Positions 37,002 through 48,209 of a stretch of 64,000 bases of DNA are shown here, in pieces. The notes below the pieces were generated by a model. The model saw only the letters and a program-made list of their open reading frames with translations, had not been told where the DNA came from and made no database searches. Origin of the DNA: Paraniabella defluvii (GTDB lineage: Bacteria; Bacteroidota; Bacteroidia; Chitinophagales; Chitinophagaceae); the NCBI GenBank assembly GCA_019316985.1, contig CP079215.1, positions 5,084,001-5,148,000 of the forward strand. The letters are read 5' to 3'. A program made the translations under genes and the position numbers. The number at the start of each line of letters is the position of its first letter. Positions within the stretch are counted from its first letter, which is position 1.

Positions 37002-39101
37002 ATGAAGTTATACCCCGAATCGGCGGCGTTGCAGTTGGAGTTTGAGAAGGTGAAAGAACTGTTGGTAGCCCATTGCCAAAGTAATTTTGCGCAGGAAAAA
37101 GCCAGCCAGCTGCGCATACATACCCATAAAAAATTTGTTGATGCAGAACTAAGGCAGTCGCATGAGTTTAAGCAACTCCTGATCAACGGCATTTATTTTC
37201 CCAACGACTATATTTTAAATCTTGCAAAAGAATTAAAGCTTTTATCCATTTCCGGCGCTGTTTTGCAGGGGAAGACCTGATACAGATCCGTAAGCTGGCG
37301 GAAAGCATCGAAAAAATATTTCGCTGGTTCAATGAAGAGCGCAAAGGCGCTTACGCCGGTTTATACGAGATCGTAAAACACACTTATTACGAAAAAGCAA
37401 TTATTGAGCTTATTGATGAGATAATAGACGACCAGGGAAATGTAAAAGATACTGCTTCCGAAGAGTTAAAGTATATACGAATAAGCCTTTACCGTAAAAG
37501 AACAGAGCTCAGAAGGATTTTTGACCGCATCATTTCAAAACTCAACAAACAGGGATACCTGGCAGAAATTGAAGAAAGCTTCATGAACGGCCGCCGGGTG
37601 CTGGCTGTTTTCTCCGAGCACAAACGTACCGTGAAGGGTATACTGCACGGGGAAAGCGATAGCCGCAAAACGGCTTTTATTGAGCCGGAGGATACCATGC
37701 ATCTCAATAACGAGATCAGCGATCTTGAAAACCAGGAACGGAAGGAAGTATACCGGATATTACGGCAGCTTACCTCCAGGCTCGCCAGGTATGCTGACCT
37801 GCTCAGCATTTATCACACCATTGTAGGTGAATATGATTTTGCACGGGCCAAGGCCAAGCTTGCAGTAGATATTAACGGAGAATATCCTATTGTGCACGAC
37901 AAGGCTTTTGTGCACCTGGTGAATGCTTATCATCCGTTATTGTATTTATATAACAGGAGGGCTGATAAGCCAACCATCCCGGTTTCCATCAGCCTGGACG
38001 AAAGCAAGCGGATTTTGGTGATCAGCGGTCCCAACGCCGGGGTAAAACAGTAACCATGAAAACCATAGGGCTGCTGCAAATGATGTTGCAGAGCGGCCTG
38101 CTGGTACCCGTGCACCCTTCAAGTGAGTTTGGTATTTTTAAGCAACTAATGATCCATATAGGCGATACACAAAGCCTGGAATTTGAGTTGAGTACTTATA
38201 GCAGCCACCTGATTCATATGAAGCATTTTATGGAAAATGCCAATGGAAAGACTTTATTTTTTATTGACGAGCTGGGCAGCGGCAGCGATCCTAACCTGGG
38301 TGGCGCTTTCGCAGAAGTGATCTTGCTGGAACTTTTACGCAAACATTCATTTGGTGTAGTTACTACGCACTACCTGAACCTGAAGGTAATGGCCGGTAAA
38401 ACGGCAGGCATAGTGAATGGTGCTATGGCTTTCGACGAAAAGAAACTGCAGCCTCAGTACCAGTTGATTGTTGGTAAACCGGGAAGCTCCTATACTTTTT
38501 CTATTGCAGAACGTATAGGACTCGATAAAAGGCTGATTGAAAAGGCCCGGGGATTGGTGGAAGAAGACCAGTACCGGCTGGATAAATTATTGAATCGTAC
38601 AGAACAGGATTTGCGGGATATTGCCAGGAAGGATAAAGAACTGGAACGACTGATCAAAGAAAATGAACGCCTGCAAAAAGAAATGCAACAGGTAATGGAC
38701 AAGGAGCGCCATAAACAGCAGGTGGCTGTATTACGCGAGCAGAATAAAATAAGCGAAGACCGGATTGCTTACCTGAAAGATATGGAACGCAAGCTTAAAC
38801 AAATTACTATAGAATGGAAGAAAGAAGAGGACAAGCAGAAAGTGATTAAGCAAATGGCTGCCTTATTGTTCAACCGGCCGGAAAGCAAAAAAGCCAGCAA
38901 AATGCAGAAGAAAATAGAGAGCAGATACAGCGAAGTAGGCGGCGCTGTTAAAGTAGGTGATAAAGTGAAGATGAAACGCAATCACCAGGTAGGAGAGGTG
39001 CTGGAAATTAAAAGTAAGCGCGCAGTTGTAAAATTGGCTTGTTGCCGATGCAGGTAGAGTTGAGCGATTTGATTGTAGTAAAAGAAAATACACCTGCATA
39101 A
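37002..39101 (+). CDS. MutS2-type ATPase lacking the Smr domain
   Basis: About 700 residues. The N-terminal core begins MKLYPESAALQLEFEKVKEL (MutS2 start pattern). The ATPase has Walker A GPNAGGKTVTMKTIGLLQMM, restored by one G at the G4 run near 38040, and Walker B LFFIDELGSGSDPNLGGAFA with VTTHYLNLK. A long coiled coil follows (RTEQDLRDIARKDKELERLI) and a KOW-like barrel (VKVGDKVKMKRNHQVGEVLE), ending VVVKENTPA-type residues at 39101. Canonical MutS2 (about 785 residues) has a further C-terminal Smr nuclease domain, which is missing here. MutS2 proteins act in anti-recombination or rescue of collided ribosomes; which applies here is unknown. Frame breaks near 37277, 38040 and 39040. Confidence 0.85.
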
Positions 39102-39133
39102 AGAATATTATTGTTAACCACATTTTGAAAATC

Positions 39134-39947
39134 ATGCGTTTTATTGCTTTGGCTAGTTTGTTATGCCTGGCGGGCTGCTCAGCTAAACTTGGAAAAATAT
39201 CGTTGAAAAGCGCCTGCCCCTGGACGAAGATGAATTTGTGCTTGTATTGCGGCAAAGTGATGACTTTGTTAACGACGGGGTAAAGATAGGAAGCATCCGG
39301 TCGGTGGATAATGGCTTTTCAACCAATTGCAGCTATCATGAAGTGATAGGCGATTTAAAAAATATGGCCAGGAAGTATGGTGCGAACGTGATCAGGATCA
39401 CCCGGCGCCTGAAGCCTGATAAATGGAGCACCTGCGAAAGGATTTATGCAGACATTTATAAAGTAGCCGACTACCGCAAGCATGAGATTGAAATAGAATG
39501 GGACAATAAAAGAAGGCTTACCTGGGCCGATTTTAAAGCTGCAGTTCCGGAGTCTTCATCAAAATTTTCGGTAGCTGCCACTACAGCTTGTGAAATAACC
39601 GTTGAAAGTAATGTGCTGAATGTTTTTAAAAAGCCTAAATTTTTGCCACCAATAAGTTCAGCTGCTATGCAAGTTGGGTAAAGCCGGGCCAAATAAACGA
39701 CAGCTTATTAAAGCATGAACAATGCCACTTTGATATTGCTGAAGTTTACCGCCGGAAATTACAAAAGCAATTAGATGAAACGGAGATGAACTTTGCCGAG
39801 GCAGAAAAAATCATGAAAGAAATAACCCGGCAAATTGGGAAAGCCTACCGAAATGAGCAAGCGGTTTATGACGAAGAAACGGCACATGGCCTGAACAGAG
39901 ACAAGCAAAAAGAGTGGGAGTTAAAGATTGCTGCCTTGCTGAATTAA
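39134..39947 (+). CDS. DUF922 lipoprotein with HExxH-like motif
   Basis: Signal peptide MRFIALASLLCLAGCSAKLG with lipobox LAGC. After a shift near 39195 the protein reads VEKRLPLDEDEFVLVLRQSD, KYGANVIRITRRLKPDKWST and RLTWADFKAAVPESSSKFSV. After another near 39642 it reads WVKPGQINDSLLKHEQCHFD. HEQCHFDIAEVY is the DUF922 signature, a putative zinc-peptidase-like motif in which HEQxH could bind metal. C-terminal helices follow to ELKIAALLN. Rejoined length about 270 residues. No activity is proven for the family. It follows mutS2 by 32 bases and may share its transcript. Confidence 0.75.
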
Positions 39948-39982
39948 TATTTGCAGGTATATTTATCAAAAGAAGTTTCAGC

Positions 39983-40389
39983 ATGAGCAAAGTAAGCTCC
40001 AAATCCCGAAGAAAATTTATAAAGAATGCCGCTGTTATAGCAGTGGCCCCCTCAGTTTTAAGTATGGAACCACAAAAAAAACAATCATCATTCACCATGT
40101 CTTTTTCTGGTTGAAAAATCCCGGCGAAGCCAATGCAAAAGAGCTGATAAAAGGCTTACAAACCCTTAAAGCGATACCACAGGTAAAGCAATTGCTGATA
40201 GGTGTTCCTGCCTCTACAGAAAAGCGCGATGTAGTAGACAACAGCTTTCACGTTTCTGAACTGATGTATTTTGATAATGTAAAAGACCAGAACGATTACC
40301 AGGTACATCCTGTTCATAAAGCTTTTGTTGACCAATACAGCCATTTGTGGAAAAAGGTAGTGGTATACGATATGATCACTGAAGGATAA
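39983..40389 (+). CDS. Tat-exported stress-responsive Dabb-domain protein
   Basis: N-terminus MSKVSSKSRRKFIKNAAVIA is a twin-arginine signal (SRRKFI). A frame break at the A8 run near 40073-40080 joins it to IIHHVFFWLKNPGEANAKEL, the start of a Dabb (dimeric alpha/beta barrel) domain, with LLIGVPASTEKRDVVDNSFH and HPVHKAFVDQYSHLWKKVVV. About 135 residues. Dabb proteins are small ferredoxin-like dimers with varied roles. Here it is extracytoplasmic, often next to sugar-oxidation genes in this phylum. Confidence 0.78.
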
Positions 40390-40398
40390 AACGCTGGC

Positions 40399-42780
40399 TT
40401 ATTCTTCTACCCTGATTGTTTTTTCTCCATAAAAAGGCTGGCCATTTTCAGCAAATCCCTGCACAGTGATCAGGTATACTCCTTTTTGGTCACTGGTGTG
40501 AAACACCAGTTGATTGTCTCCGTCTTTTGCCAACTTTTTAAAAGGCTGCCACCACAGTGTGCTCAGGTATTCAGGAAACTCCTGCTTCAATAAAGTGGTG
40601 TCCATACCTAAAAAAGTTCGGGAAGATAAATCAGGCTGCGGGGCGGCAGGTACATATTGTTTTCGTAATCGCAGCCCTGGTAAACCAGTTCAACACCGAA
40701 ACTGCGGTACCGCTGGCCTTTCACCGGCCACTTATACGGAATGGTATGATTGGGGCAATTCAATATATTATACTGGCATACATAGTCGCCGCAAGGATTA
40801 GGACTGCCCAAGGCGCCATAATCTCTTTTAGACCGTACGATAACCGTCTCCATAGTACTTGAAAATTTTTCGTTCCGGTCGGTTTTCAAAAGCGTGTGCA
40901 GATCCGCCGTTTGCTCTCTGTGCAGGGGCTCGTAAAACGGTATGTTTATGTTTGAATAAACCATTGCCAGCGAGTCTTCAGCCTGCACGTAATAATCACC
41001 GTTTTTTTCCCCATACCTTTCACAAACAGCTTTCTGCCGTCGTTTACCAGCAGCACATCATTAGAAAGCTGCAATATTCCCTCTTCATTTGTTTTCAGGA
41101 ATGAGAAATTGGATTCCCTGAACAAAACCAGGTCCATCGTTTTTTTTTCCCGACGTCCAAACCTCGCCAGCTTTAGTTGAACAGCCGGTTTTAGAAATCT
41201 TTCTGATAAATTATTACCAGGTATCAAGAGGGTATCCGCATCTTCCATCTTTTTCATCCTGATGATATGTTCGAGCAGCGTACTGCTGTCTAAAATATTC
41301 CGTCTTTTTAAAAATGCGGGCTCGTTGTAAGCCACCATACCCAGATCATGATCGGATTCAATATTTTTCATCATGGCAAAATCGATCCTGCTTAGCAAAG
41401 CACAGCTAACAGTGGCTATAGAATGAAGCGGGGTGCCGTTTTTATCATGCAGGCTGATCTTAAGCGCAACGCTATCCCTGGTTTTATATACGTTTCTGTC
41501 TGTTTCAGGTAAAGTTGATTCTTGTTGCTATAATGGGCAAAAAAATAAGACTTTGCTAAGATTTTATTTTGTTCGTCAGTTATAAAAACTTTACATAGCC
41601 CGCGTGCAAACTCATTTAATAGTACCGTCAGCTTTTTGTACGGTCCCATATCAAGTTTATGAACCCAGGGTAGTCCGCTAACATCTACAATAACCAATTG
41701 GATCGCTTTTTTCTCCTTTGACCAAAGTTCGATGGTGAGCGAGTCGTTTACCACGATATCCGGCATTTCAAATCTAAGCCCTCCGGGAACCACCGGGGAA
41801 GCATTAATTTTGCCCGCCGGTATTTTTTAATCCGGGTACAACTGCGTATTGATGGCCTGCTTTTGCATTTAGATAAAAGGCATTAGTTCCATTGGCAATA
41901 GTTTTTATGGTATCTATAACCTGGTCGTTTTCCAGTAAAAGGGCAGACGGGGTGTCGGCGATATTATTGCTGGTTACTTCCCAGAACACACGGTTAGGAA
42001 ACCCGGCTGCTAAAAATCCCCTTCGGGATAAAATGAAGCAGACCAGCTTTCTTTTGAAGCGGTGCTTTCCGGTACCCGGATCCTGTTCCTGACGGTATCG
42101 CCGTTGTAAATGGTTGTAACCGATAAAGAACGGTTAGCCGTTTTAATATCTTTCAGAGGAATATACACAATGCCTTTACCATAATCATCCAGGTTGAGGG
42201 TGCGGAATTTATCTCCGGCTAATTGGTACCGCGCACGGGCGTCTTTAAAAGTGACCTGGTACGACTCTGGAATCATTTCATGCTGTATCGCTATCCTATC
42301 TCCGGTAGACAGTGAATCGGCAATCTTTAAAGACGTTGTAAAGGCTTTGTCGCCCGTTCTTGCATATATTCTTATAGGTTTAAAGCCGGTGCCGACAGGA
42401 ATATGATGCATGTCCAGTATATTGGTATAGGCCACCAGGTTATAGCCGCCGGCTATTAATGAATCGGGTAAAAGAATATTGCCTGTGGCAATCCGGTTAA
42501 GAACAGGAAATTTTTTCAGCGCAACCATGTTATCCGATACGGGATCGTGTAAACCCACAATTAATACATCTGCGGTGTCCTTTATCTGTGATCGGTTTTC
42601 AAACAAATAGGCCGCAAACCAAAGCTGCTCATTAGGTGTATAAATGACCTTGTCGGTAGTAAGATAAACTTTTTGCAAGGTAGCGCTTTGTGCCGGTTGG
42701 GGTTGATTGCCAGGCTGCTTTTGCGCGCCTGCTATATATACTCCCAATAGCAATATAACAAGCAGCATGTTTTTAACCAT
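40399..42780 (-). CDS. Large surface protein with MG2 (macroglobulin-like) domain
   Basis: About 795 residues when five or more frames are joined. The signal peptide is MVKNMLLVILLLGVYIAGAQ. The first domain has LQKVYLTTDKVIYTPNEQLW and FAAYLFENRSQI, the MG2 pattern (TDK-x-Y-x-P/G-x-x-W-F) seen in Bacteroidota macroglobulin-like and TonB-receptor-associated proteins. Further beta-sandwich domains follow, including NDSLTIELWSKEKKAIQLVI and LALKISLHDKNGTPLHSIAT-type strands. Near the C-terminus ETVIVRSKRDYGALGSPNPC-GDYVC resembles a carboxypeptidase-like/plug region, and the end is TVQGFAENGQPFYGEKTIRV. No thioester (CxEQ) or catalytic motif is visible. Probably an outer-membrane or periplasmic protein of unknown role. 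Breaks near 42020, 41820, 41410, 40985 and 40612. Confidence 0.65.
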
Positions 42781-42856
42781 TGCAGTGAAAGTTTATTTTA
42801 ATGACCGGGCCAATACAGCCACTAATCTAAGAAACAAAATGCAATTGGCATGAGCT

Positions 42857-44874
42857 TTAATGTAATATAACCGTGCCCAACTGATCGGTGATCTCGCGTT
42901 CCATATCTTTCAGCGAGCGATGGATAAAGTGCAGCTCTTTAAATTTTTCAAAAGCCTTATCCAGCTCCATATCCTGCTGGTTTTGCAGCAACATGCGTTT
43001 TATCTTCTTCAGCTTGAGGTACCTGATGGAGGAAATGACGATATCCCGGGTACGGTCTTCAGAGATAAGCTTAAACCGGTTCAATTCGTCCTCGTTGCCA
43101 TCCGATACCGTTCTTAGAAAGGCTTCATACTCCTGGTTAAAAAGCGACTTTTGATAGCCCATGTTCTGCCCCGCCTTTTCAATCCACTTCTTACTTTCTT
43201 CGTAAGGGTGATTTAAAGAGAAATAACAAAACTGCTGAGTTGTTTATCCTGATGATAAATAAAGTATTTGTCATTAAACAGCTGTGGTTGGTTTTGCAGT
43301 AGTTCTTTATAGCATGTACCAGGTTGTACACGTCTTTATCTTCGATATCCAGTTCGTCAATTTCTCCAAAAACATATTCCGCTATCAGTGTTTTGTCGTC
43401 CCATTTGCGGTTGCCATACTCCAATAAAATCCTCGCCAGCTCTTTTTCCTGCAGCTGATCTTTAAAGAGCATATCAAAGGTAGCATCATCAAAGTTAGTG
43501 GCTACCGCCTGGGCCACACCTCTTTATCAGGCCCCGGAAAAGCCGATTTTCGTTCCTGCGAACTGATCCGGTCCCTGATATATTTATTAACCAGTGCGTT
43601 TAACCCGGCCTCGTCGATATTTAAGATGGTAGAAGATTGCTTGATATAGTCCTGCTGCCGCGTAAAGTCTTCTGTTTTGTTAACACGCGATATGGATTCT
43701 GCAATCTTGTTAACCAGCTCCGATTTTTTAGCCGGGTCGTTACCCACATCTTTTAAAGACAATTCGAGCTGGAAAAGAATAAAATCCTTTTTATGCTGGT
43801 TCACAAACTCAATAAACGCTGAGGCGCCTACCTTATTCACGTAACTGTCAGGATCTTCTCCATCCGGAATTAAAACCAACTTCACATTTAGGCCCTCTTC
43901 CAGGGCAAGGTCGAGCCCACGCAGCGCGGCTTTTACACCGGCGCTATCACCATCATAAATAATCGTAAGATTATTGGTGTACTTTTTTACGAGCCTTAAC
44001 TGATCTATAGTAAGTGATGTACCACCCGATGCCACTACATTTTCAATACCTGCCTGGTGTAACGATACCACGTCGGTGTATCCTTCCACCAATAAACACT
44101 CATCTGTTTTATCAATAGCTGCACGTGCAAAATAAGAACCATAAAGGATCTTACTTTTTACATAAATCTCATTCTCGGGAGTATTAATATACTTGGGCGC
44201 CTTTTCATTGGTTTTTAATATACGCGCTCCAAAGCCAATTACTTTGCCGCTGTTATTGTGAATAGGGAAGATGACACGTCCGCGGTAATTATCCTGCAGG
44301 TTGCCGTCGTTCGGCAATCAAACCGGTTTTCAGCAACAGTTCCCGGTTATATTGCTGAGACAGGGCTTCATCTGTAAAGGCTGTTCTCGACTCAGGCGAG
44401 TAACCAAGTTTAAATTTTTCGATAATACCTTCCCTGAATCCCCTTTCTTTAAAATAGCTTAGCCCTATATCCCGGCCTTCTTCCGTTTTAAACAGTTGGT
44501 CGATAAAGAATTTTTCAGCAAAGCTGTTAATAATAAAAAGACTGTCAGCCGTTTGAAACTGTTCCTTTTGTTCCTGGCTTACAAATGTTTCTTCTACTTC
44601 AACGCCATACTTATTAGCCAGCCATTTCAACGCTTCTACGTAGCTGTACTTTTCATGCTCCATGACGAAGCTGATGGTATTGCCGCTTTTTCCGCAACCA
44701 AAACATTTATAAATCTCTTTAGAGGGAGAAACCGTAAAGGAGGGGGTTTTCTCATTATGGAAAGGGCAGTTACCCAGGTAGTTAGCCCCTTTTTTTCAAT
44801 TTTACAAACTCGCCCACCACATCAATAATGTCTATGCGGGAAAGAATTTCCTGTATCGTCTGCTGCGAAATCAC
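42857..44874 (-). CDS. dnaG: DNA primase
   Basis: Makes RNA primers for replication, working with DnaB helicase; cytosolic. The start is GTG at 44874 (MISQQTIQEILSRIDIIDVV). The zinc-binding CHC2 domain reads NCPFHNEKTPSFTVSPSKEI-YKCFGCG. The catalytic core shows GRVIFPIHNNSGKVIGFGAR, TPENEIYVKSKILYG and the TOPRIM acidic residues in LLVEGYTDVVSLHQAGIENV and IYDGDSAGVKAALRGLDLAL. The C-terminal helicase-interaction part is NQEYEAFLRTVSDGNEDELN and downstream. Length about 670 residues. Frame breaks near 44795, 44310, 43510 and 43180 must be sequencing deletions because the gene is essential. Confidence 0.93.
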
Positions 44875-44911
44875 GCGGCGAAATTACGGAATAGAGAGCG
44901 ATTTTTTCTTT

Positions 44912-44994
44912 AACCGCCATGTCGCAATGGCGCAAAGAGAAGATAGTTTCCGGTTATTCATTAGGATACCTGGCGCCTTCGCGGCTTTGCGGTT
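44912..44994. repeat. Imperfect palindromic repeat AACCGC...GCGGTT, copy 1
   Basis: 83 bases beginning AACCGCCATGTCGCAATGGC and ending TTCGCGGCTTTGCGGTT, which fold back on each other imperfectly. It is related to the element at 45947-46020. Such rRNA-free, GCAAAG/CTTTGC-rich hairpins are frequent spacer repeats in Bacteroidota. Confidence 0.5.
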
Positions 44995-45025
44995 GAAAGC
45001 CAGGGACATAATATATGAATATCTA

Positions 45026-45824
45026 TTACTTCTCCAGGTTCTTCAACTGTATATTCCTGAAATCAATCGGTTGTCCCTCGCTTTGTAATGCAATATAGCC
45101 TGAAACCAGCGGTTTACCTTCTACTTTTTGTTTGGGGTCATAACGGTTGGCCACACCACCTCCAATGCTGGGTTTGGAATATTGAAGCACCGTGTCGCCA
45201 TTGATCATATGGGTGATCAGGGAATCTCCCAATACAACCAGCTCAGCAGTCACCCACTCGCCGGGCGGGTAGGTCTTGGAAGTTGAATTGAGGCAGTGGC
45301 CGTTGTATTTAGTTCCCTGGTAAACAATTTCGGTACCGGGTGAGCACATATTACCGGTAGGTCTTGGTTTACCGTCAGGCAAACCGGCTAAAAACTGCAT
45401 TTCCACTGAAATAGGCCAGTCCTGTTCTTTGGGCATAGTACGTGGATCCTGCGAGTGATACATCACACCACTGTTTAAAATGGTGTAGGAGGGGCATCCT
45501 TCATCCAGCCATCCACAAACCGGTATTCCAATTTCAAATGATACCGGGAAAACGGCGTTTTATAATACAGGTGTCCATAGCGCTCCTTAAAACCGTCGTA
45601 TTGATCGTACCGTACTTTAATTATCCCGTCTTCCACACGGAATGTATGCCCGTAATTGTCGCCCACGTCATGGTGGTGTATTTTTACAAACCAGTCTTTC
45701 AGATCTTTGCCATTAAAGAGGGTTATCCACTCATTACCGTTTTGTTTTACTTTGGCAGTTTTGGGGAGCAGGCTGCAAGTAAAGAAATTATAAACACCAA
45801 TAGAGCCGCTGGTATATAACGCAT
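45026..45824 (-). CDS. DUF1080 (3-keto-disaccharide hydrolase family) lipoprotein
   Basis: Family PF06439, now described as 3-keto-disaccharide hydrolases, with a concanavalin-like beta-sandwich fold. The best start is ATG at 45824, giving MRYIPAALLVFIISLLAACSP (lipobox LAAC). A shift near 45750 then leads to EWITLFNGKDLKDWFVKIHH, the family signature. Further blocks are HTFRVEDGIIKVRYDQYDGF and LYYKTPFSRYHLKLEYRFVD. After another shift near 45485 come SVEMQFLAGLPDGKPRPTGN, YPPGEWVTAELVVLGDSLIT and the end SEGQPIDFRNIQLKNLE. Length about 266 residues. It is near a GMC/gluconate-dehydrogenase pair and a MocA oxidoreductase that could make or use keto-sugars. Flanked on both sides by AACCGC palindromes. 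Confidence 0.83.
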
Positions 45825-45946
45825 AAGGAAAGTTTAGCAGCAAAATAGGTTTTAAATATCATTTCAGCAATAAATAACTCGCATCGAAATGATCAAACGT
45901 TTGCGCAATCAATAGACGCCTCATTGTTTTAATTTTATAAAGTACG

Positions 45947-46020
45947 AACCGCAAGGTCGCTAAGACGCAAAAGTACAGGTGTATTTCTTTCTTAAAGCAT
46001 TGCGTCATCGCCCTGGCGGT
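45947..46020. repeat. Imperfect palindromic repeat AACCGC...GCGGT, copy 2
   Basis: 74 bases starting AACCGCAAGGTCGCTAAGAC and ending TCATCGCCCTGGCGGT. Same design and related arms as 44912-44994, on the other side of the DUF1080 gene. Confidence 0.5.
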
Positions 46021-46093
46021 AAAAAACTGATAAGCAACTCCTTCGGCTTCTAATATCTGACAATCATTATTATTTGCACTTAAAGCATGCATT

Positions 46094-47428
46094 ATGAAGA
46101 GATTCTTGTTGGCTATAGCCCTTTGCGGCATTACCGGTAGTGTACCGGCACAAAATAAGTATACTCCATCTGCTTCCATGATTGATGCAAGGAAACAGTT
46201 CCAGGATATGAAATTCGGACTGTTTATTCATTGGGGTGTTTTTAGCATACCCGGCGACGGCGAATGGGTAATGAATAACCGCAAGCTTCGTATCCACGAG
46301 TACGCACACCTAAAAGACTTTTATAATCCTTCTGCCTATAATCCAAAAGAGTGGGTGGCGATGGCCAAAGCAGCCGGTATGAAATACATCACTTTTGTAT
46401 CCAGGCATCACGACGGGTTTAGTAATTGGGATACCAAACAATCGGATTGGAAGATTACTAATACGCCGTATGGGAAAGATGTTTTAAAAATGCTGGCAGC
46501 AGAATGTAAGGCACAAGGTATCAAGCTTTGCCTGTATTATTCTTTGCTCGACTGGACAAGAGAGGATTATCCCTGGCGAACCGGGCGTACGGGTCAGCAT
46601 AGCGGCCGTACAGGTAAAGGCGATTACGCCAGTTACTTTAATTTTATGAAGGGCGCAGCTCACCGAGTTGCTTACCGACTATGGGGAAATAGGAACTATC
46701 TGGTTCGACGGGCATTGGGACCAGACCAATCCTGAAGGTCATACCGATCTTTCTTCACGGATTGACTGGAGATATGAGGAATTATATAGCCTGATTCATC
46801 AACTACAACCCCGGTGTATGATTGGCAACAACCATCATCAAACACCATTTCCCGGAGAAGATTTTCAGATGTTCGAGAGAGATTTACCGGGTGAGAACAA
46901 ATCGGGGCTAAGCTATCAGAAAGCCTCGGATGCTTTACCGCTGGAGACCTGCGAAACCATGAATCATTCCTGGGGATTTAACCTGGGCGATAAAAGCTAT
47001 AAAAGCGCTCCTACAGTGATCCGCTACCTGGTTGGTGCTGCTGGCCGCAATGCTAATCTTTTATTAAACATCGGGCCGATGCCGAACGGCGACATTCAAC
47101 AGGAGTTCAAAGACACTTTACAAGCGGTAGGAAACTGGATGAATCAATACGGGCATACCATTTACGGTAGCAGGGGAAATGTAATAGCTCCTCAAAAATG
47201 GGGTGTAGTTACTGTAAAAGAAAAAAACTATTACCTGCACCTTCTAAATACCGATAGCATTACTACTATCGGGTTGCCTTTACTGATAAAAAGTTGAAGG
47301 CTGTCGCTTTAAAAGACGGCAGTAAAGTTGAGCTGAAACGAGTGCAAAATAAGTGGCAGCTTACCGTTCCGGAAGCTGCCAGGGAGGAAAAAATTGATTA
47401 TATTATTGAAGTGAGCGCCTTGAAATAA
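46094..47428 (+). CDS. Alpha-L-fucosidase, GH29
   Basis: Retaining exo-hydrolase removing alpha-L-fucose from glycans. Signal peptide MKRFLLAIALCGITGSVPAQ, so periplasmic or secreted. GH29 blocks: FQDMKFGLFIHWGVFSIPGD, VSRHHDGFSNWDTKQSDW, GIKLCLYYSLLDW and the nucleophile Asp in IGTIWFDGHWDQT. Later blocks are MNHSWGFNLGD and NANLLLNIGPMPNGDIQQEF. The C-terminal beta domain ends IDYIIEVSALK. Frame breaks near 46655 (joining MKAQLTELLTDYGEIGTIWF) and 47288. About 445 residues, a normal length. Exact linkage specificity unknown. It converges with the gluconate-dehydrogenase subunit gene. Confidence 0.9.
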
Positions 47429-47443
47429 AAGCGTGATTTGTAG

Positions 47444-48133
47444 TTAACCAGCCAATGGGGTAGGAGTATCAAAACTTAAACACTCTTTTAATTCTTTTTC
47501 AGTATAAGAAAGACCGTATTGCTTCAATACTTCATCGGGCACACCGTTCCATTGGTTGGGACGGTTGCCGGCATAGCCGAGGTCTTTAACACCGATTTCG
47601 GATGTATAAAATCCCGTAACAGTAAGATCGCGCATAGTAGAAAAGAAAGCAACACCCGGCGCCAGATCTTTTTATCCTTTGCTTTTTCGGGGTAAGCGAT
47701 CAGGTCTACCACTTCAATGCGCTGGGGTTCAGTAATATCTTTAAAGGTTTTTCCAAACTTTTTCAGGCAATACACATCCAGCCATCTTAAACCTCCCCGC
47801 ATGGGAACCTGAAATTTAGGTTGATCCTTCACCGTAAATTCGATAAACTCGGTAACTTTCGCATCACTGGCACTGCCGCTTACTTCGTCTTTAGGAATAA
47901 TAATATCGCCCAGGATGGTTAACGTGGCTAACTCATGCTCCGTAAAAAAATTGGGCATCCGTTTTACGGCTTCTTCATTCAGCTGTTCGTCTTCATACCG
48001 GTGTATGCCCGGCTTTGCAGCGTCTGTGGTTTTCGCTTCTTCTTTTTTTTGCAGCAGGAGTACAGCCGCTAGCTATGGCAGCGGAAGCCAGTGCCGATGC
48101 AGCTATATATTTAAGGGAATCGCGACGTTTCAT
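47444..48133 (-). CDS. Gluconate 2-dehydrogenase subunit 3-like protein
   Basis: Small subunit of a membrane-associated or periplasmic sugar dehydrogenase (gluconate_2-dh3 family). N-terminus MKRRDSLKYIAASALASAAI followed by SGC is a lipoprotein- or Tat-like signal. The mature part is helical: FFTEHELATLTILGDIIIPK, DAKVTEFIEFTVKDQPKF and MRGGLRWLDVYCLKKFGKTF. After a shift near 47667 comes MRDLTVTGFYTSEIGVKDLG, the conserved family block. It ends with WNGVPDEVLKQYGLSYTEKE. Another break lies at the A/T run near 48040-48047. The GMC partner is immediately upstream in the same direction, separated by 76 bases containing a hairpin repeat. Confidence 0.85.
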
Positions 48134-48140
48134 ATTTGAA

Positions 48141-48205
48141 TAGTTGATAGTTCATAGTTGACAGTTCATGGAGGTTACCATTATCCATGAACCATGATCT
48201 ATTAA
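48141..48205. repeat. Short dispersed hairpin repeat (TTCATGG family), copy 2
   Basis: TAGTTGATAGTTCATAGTTG leads to GTTCATGGA (48164-48172), which pairs perfectly with TCCATGAAC (48184-48192). The right side continues toward ATTAACT, complementing AGTTGAT-type words on the left. It lies between the GMC and subunit-3 genes. Confidence 0.5.
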
Positions 48206-48209
48206 CTGA

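Noticed and set aside
40399..42780. Alpha-2-macroglobulin protease inhibitor
   Set aside because: Only the MG2-type pattern is visible; there is no thioester motif and the length is about half that of true alpha-2-macroglobulins.
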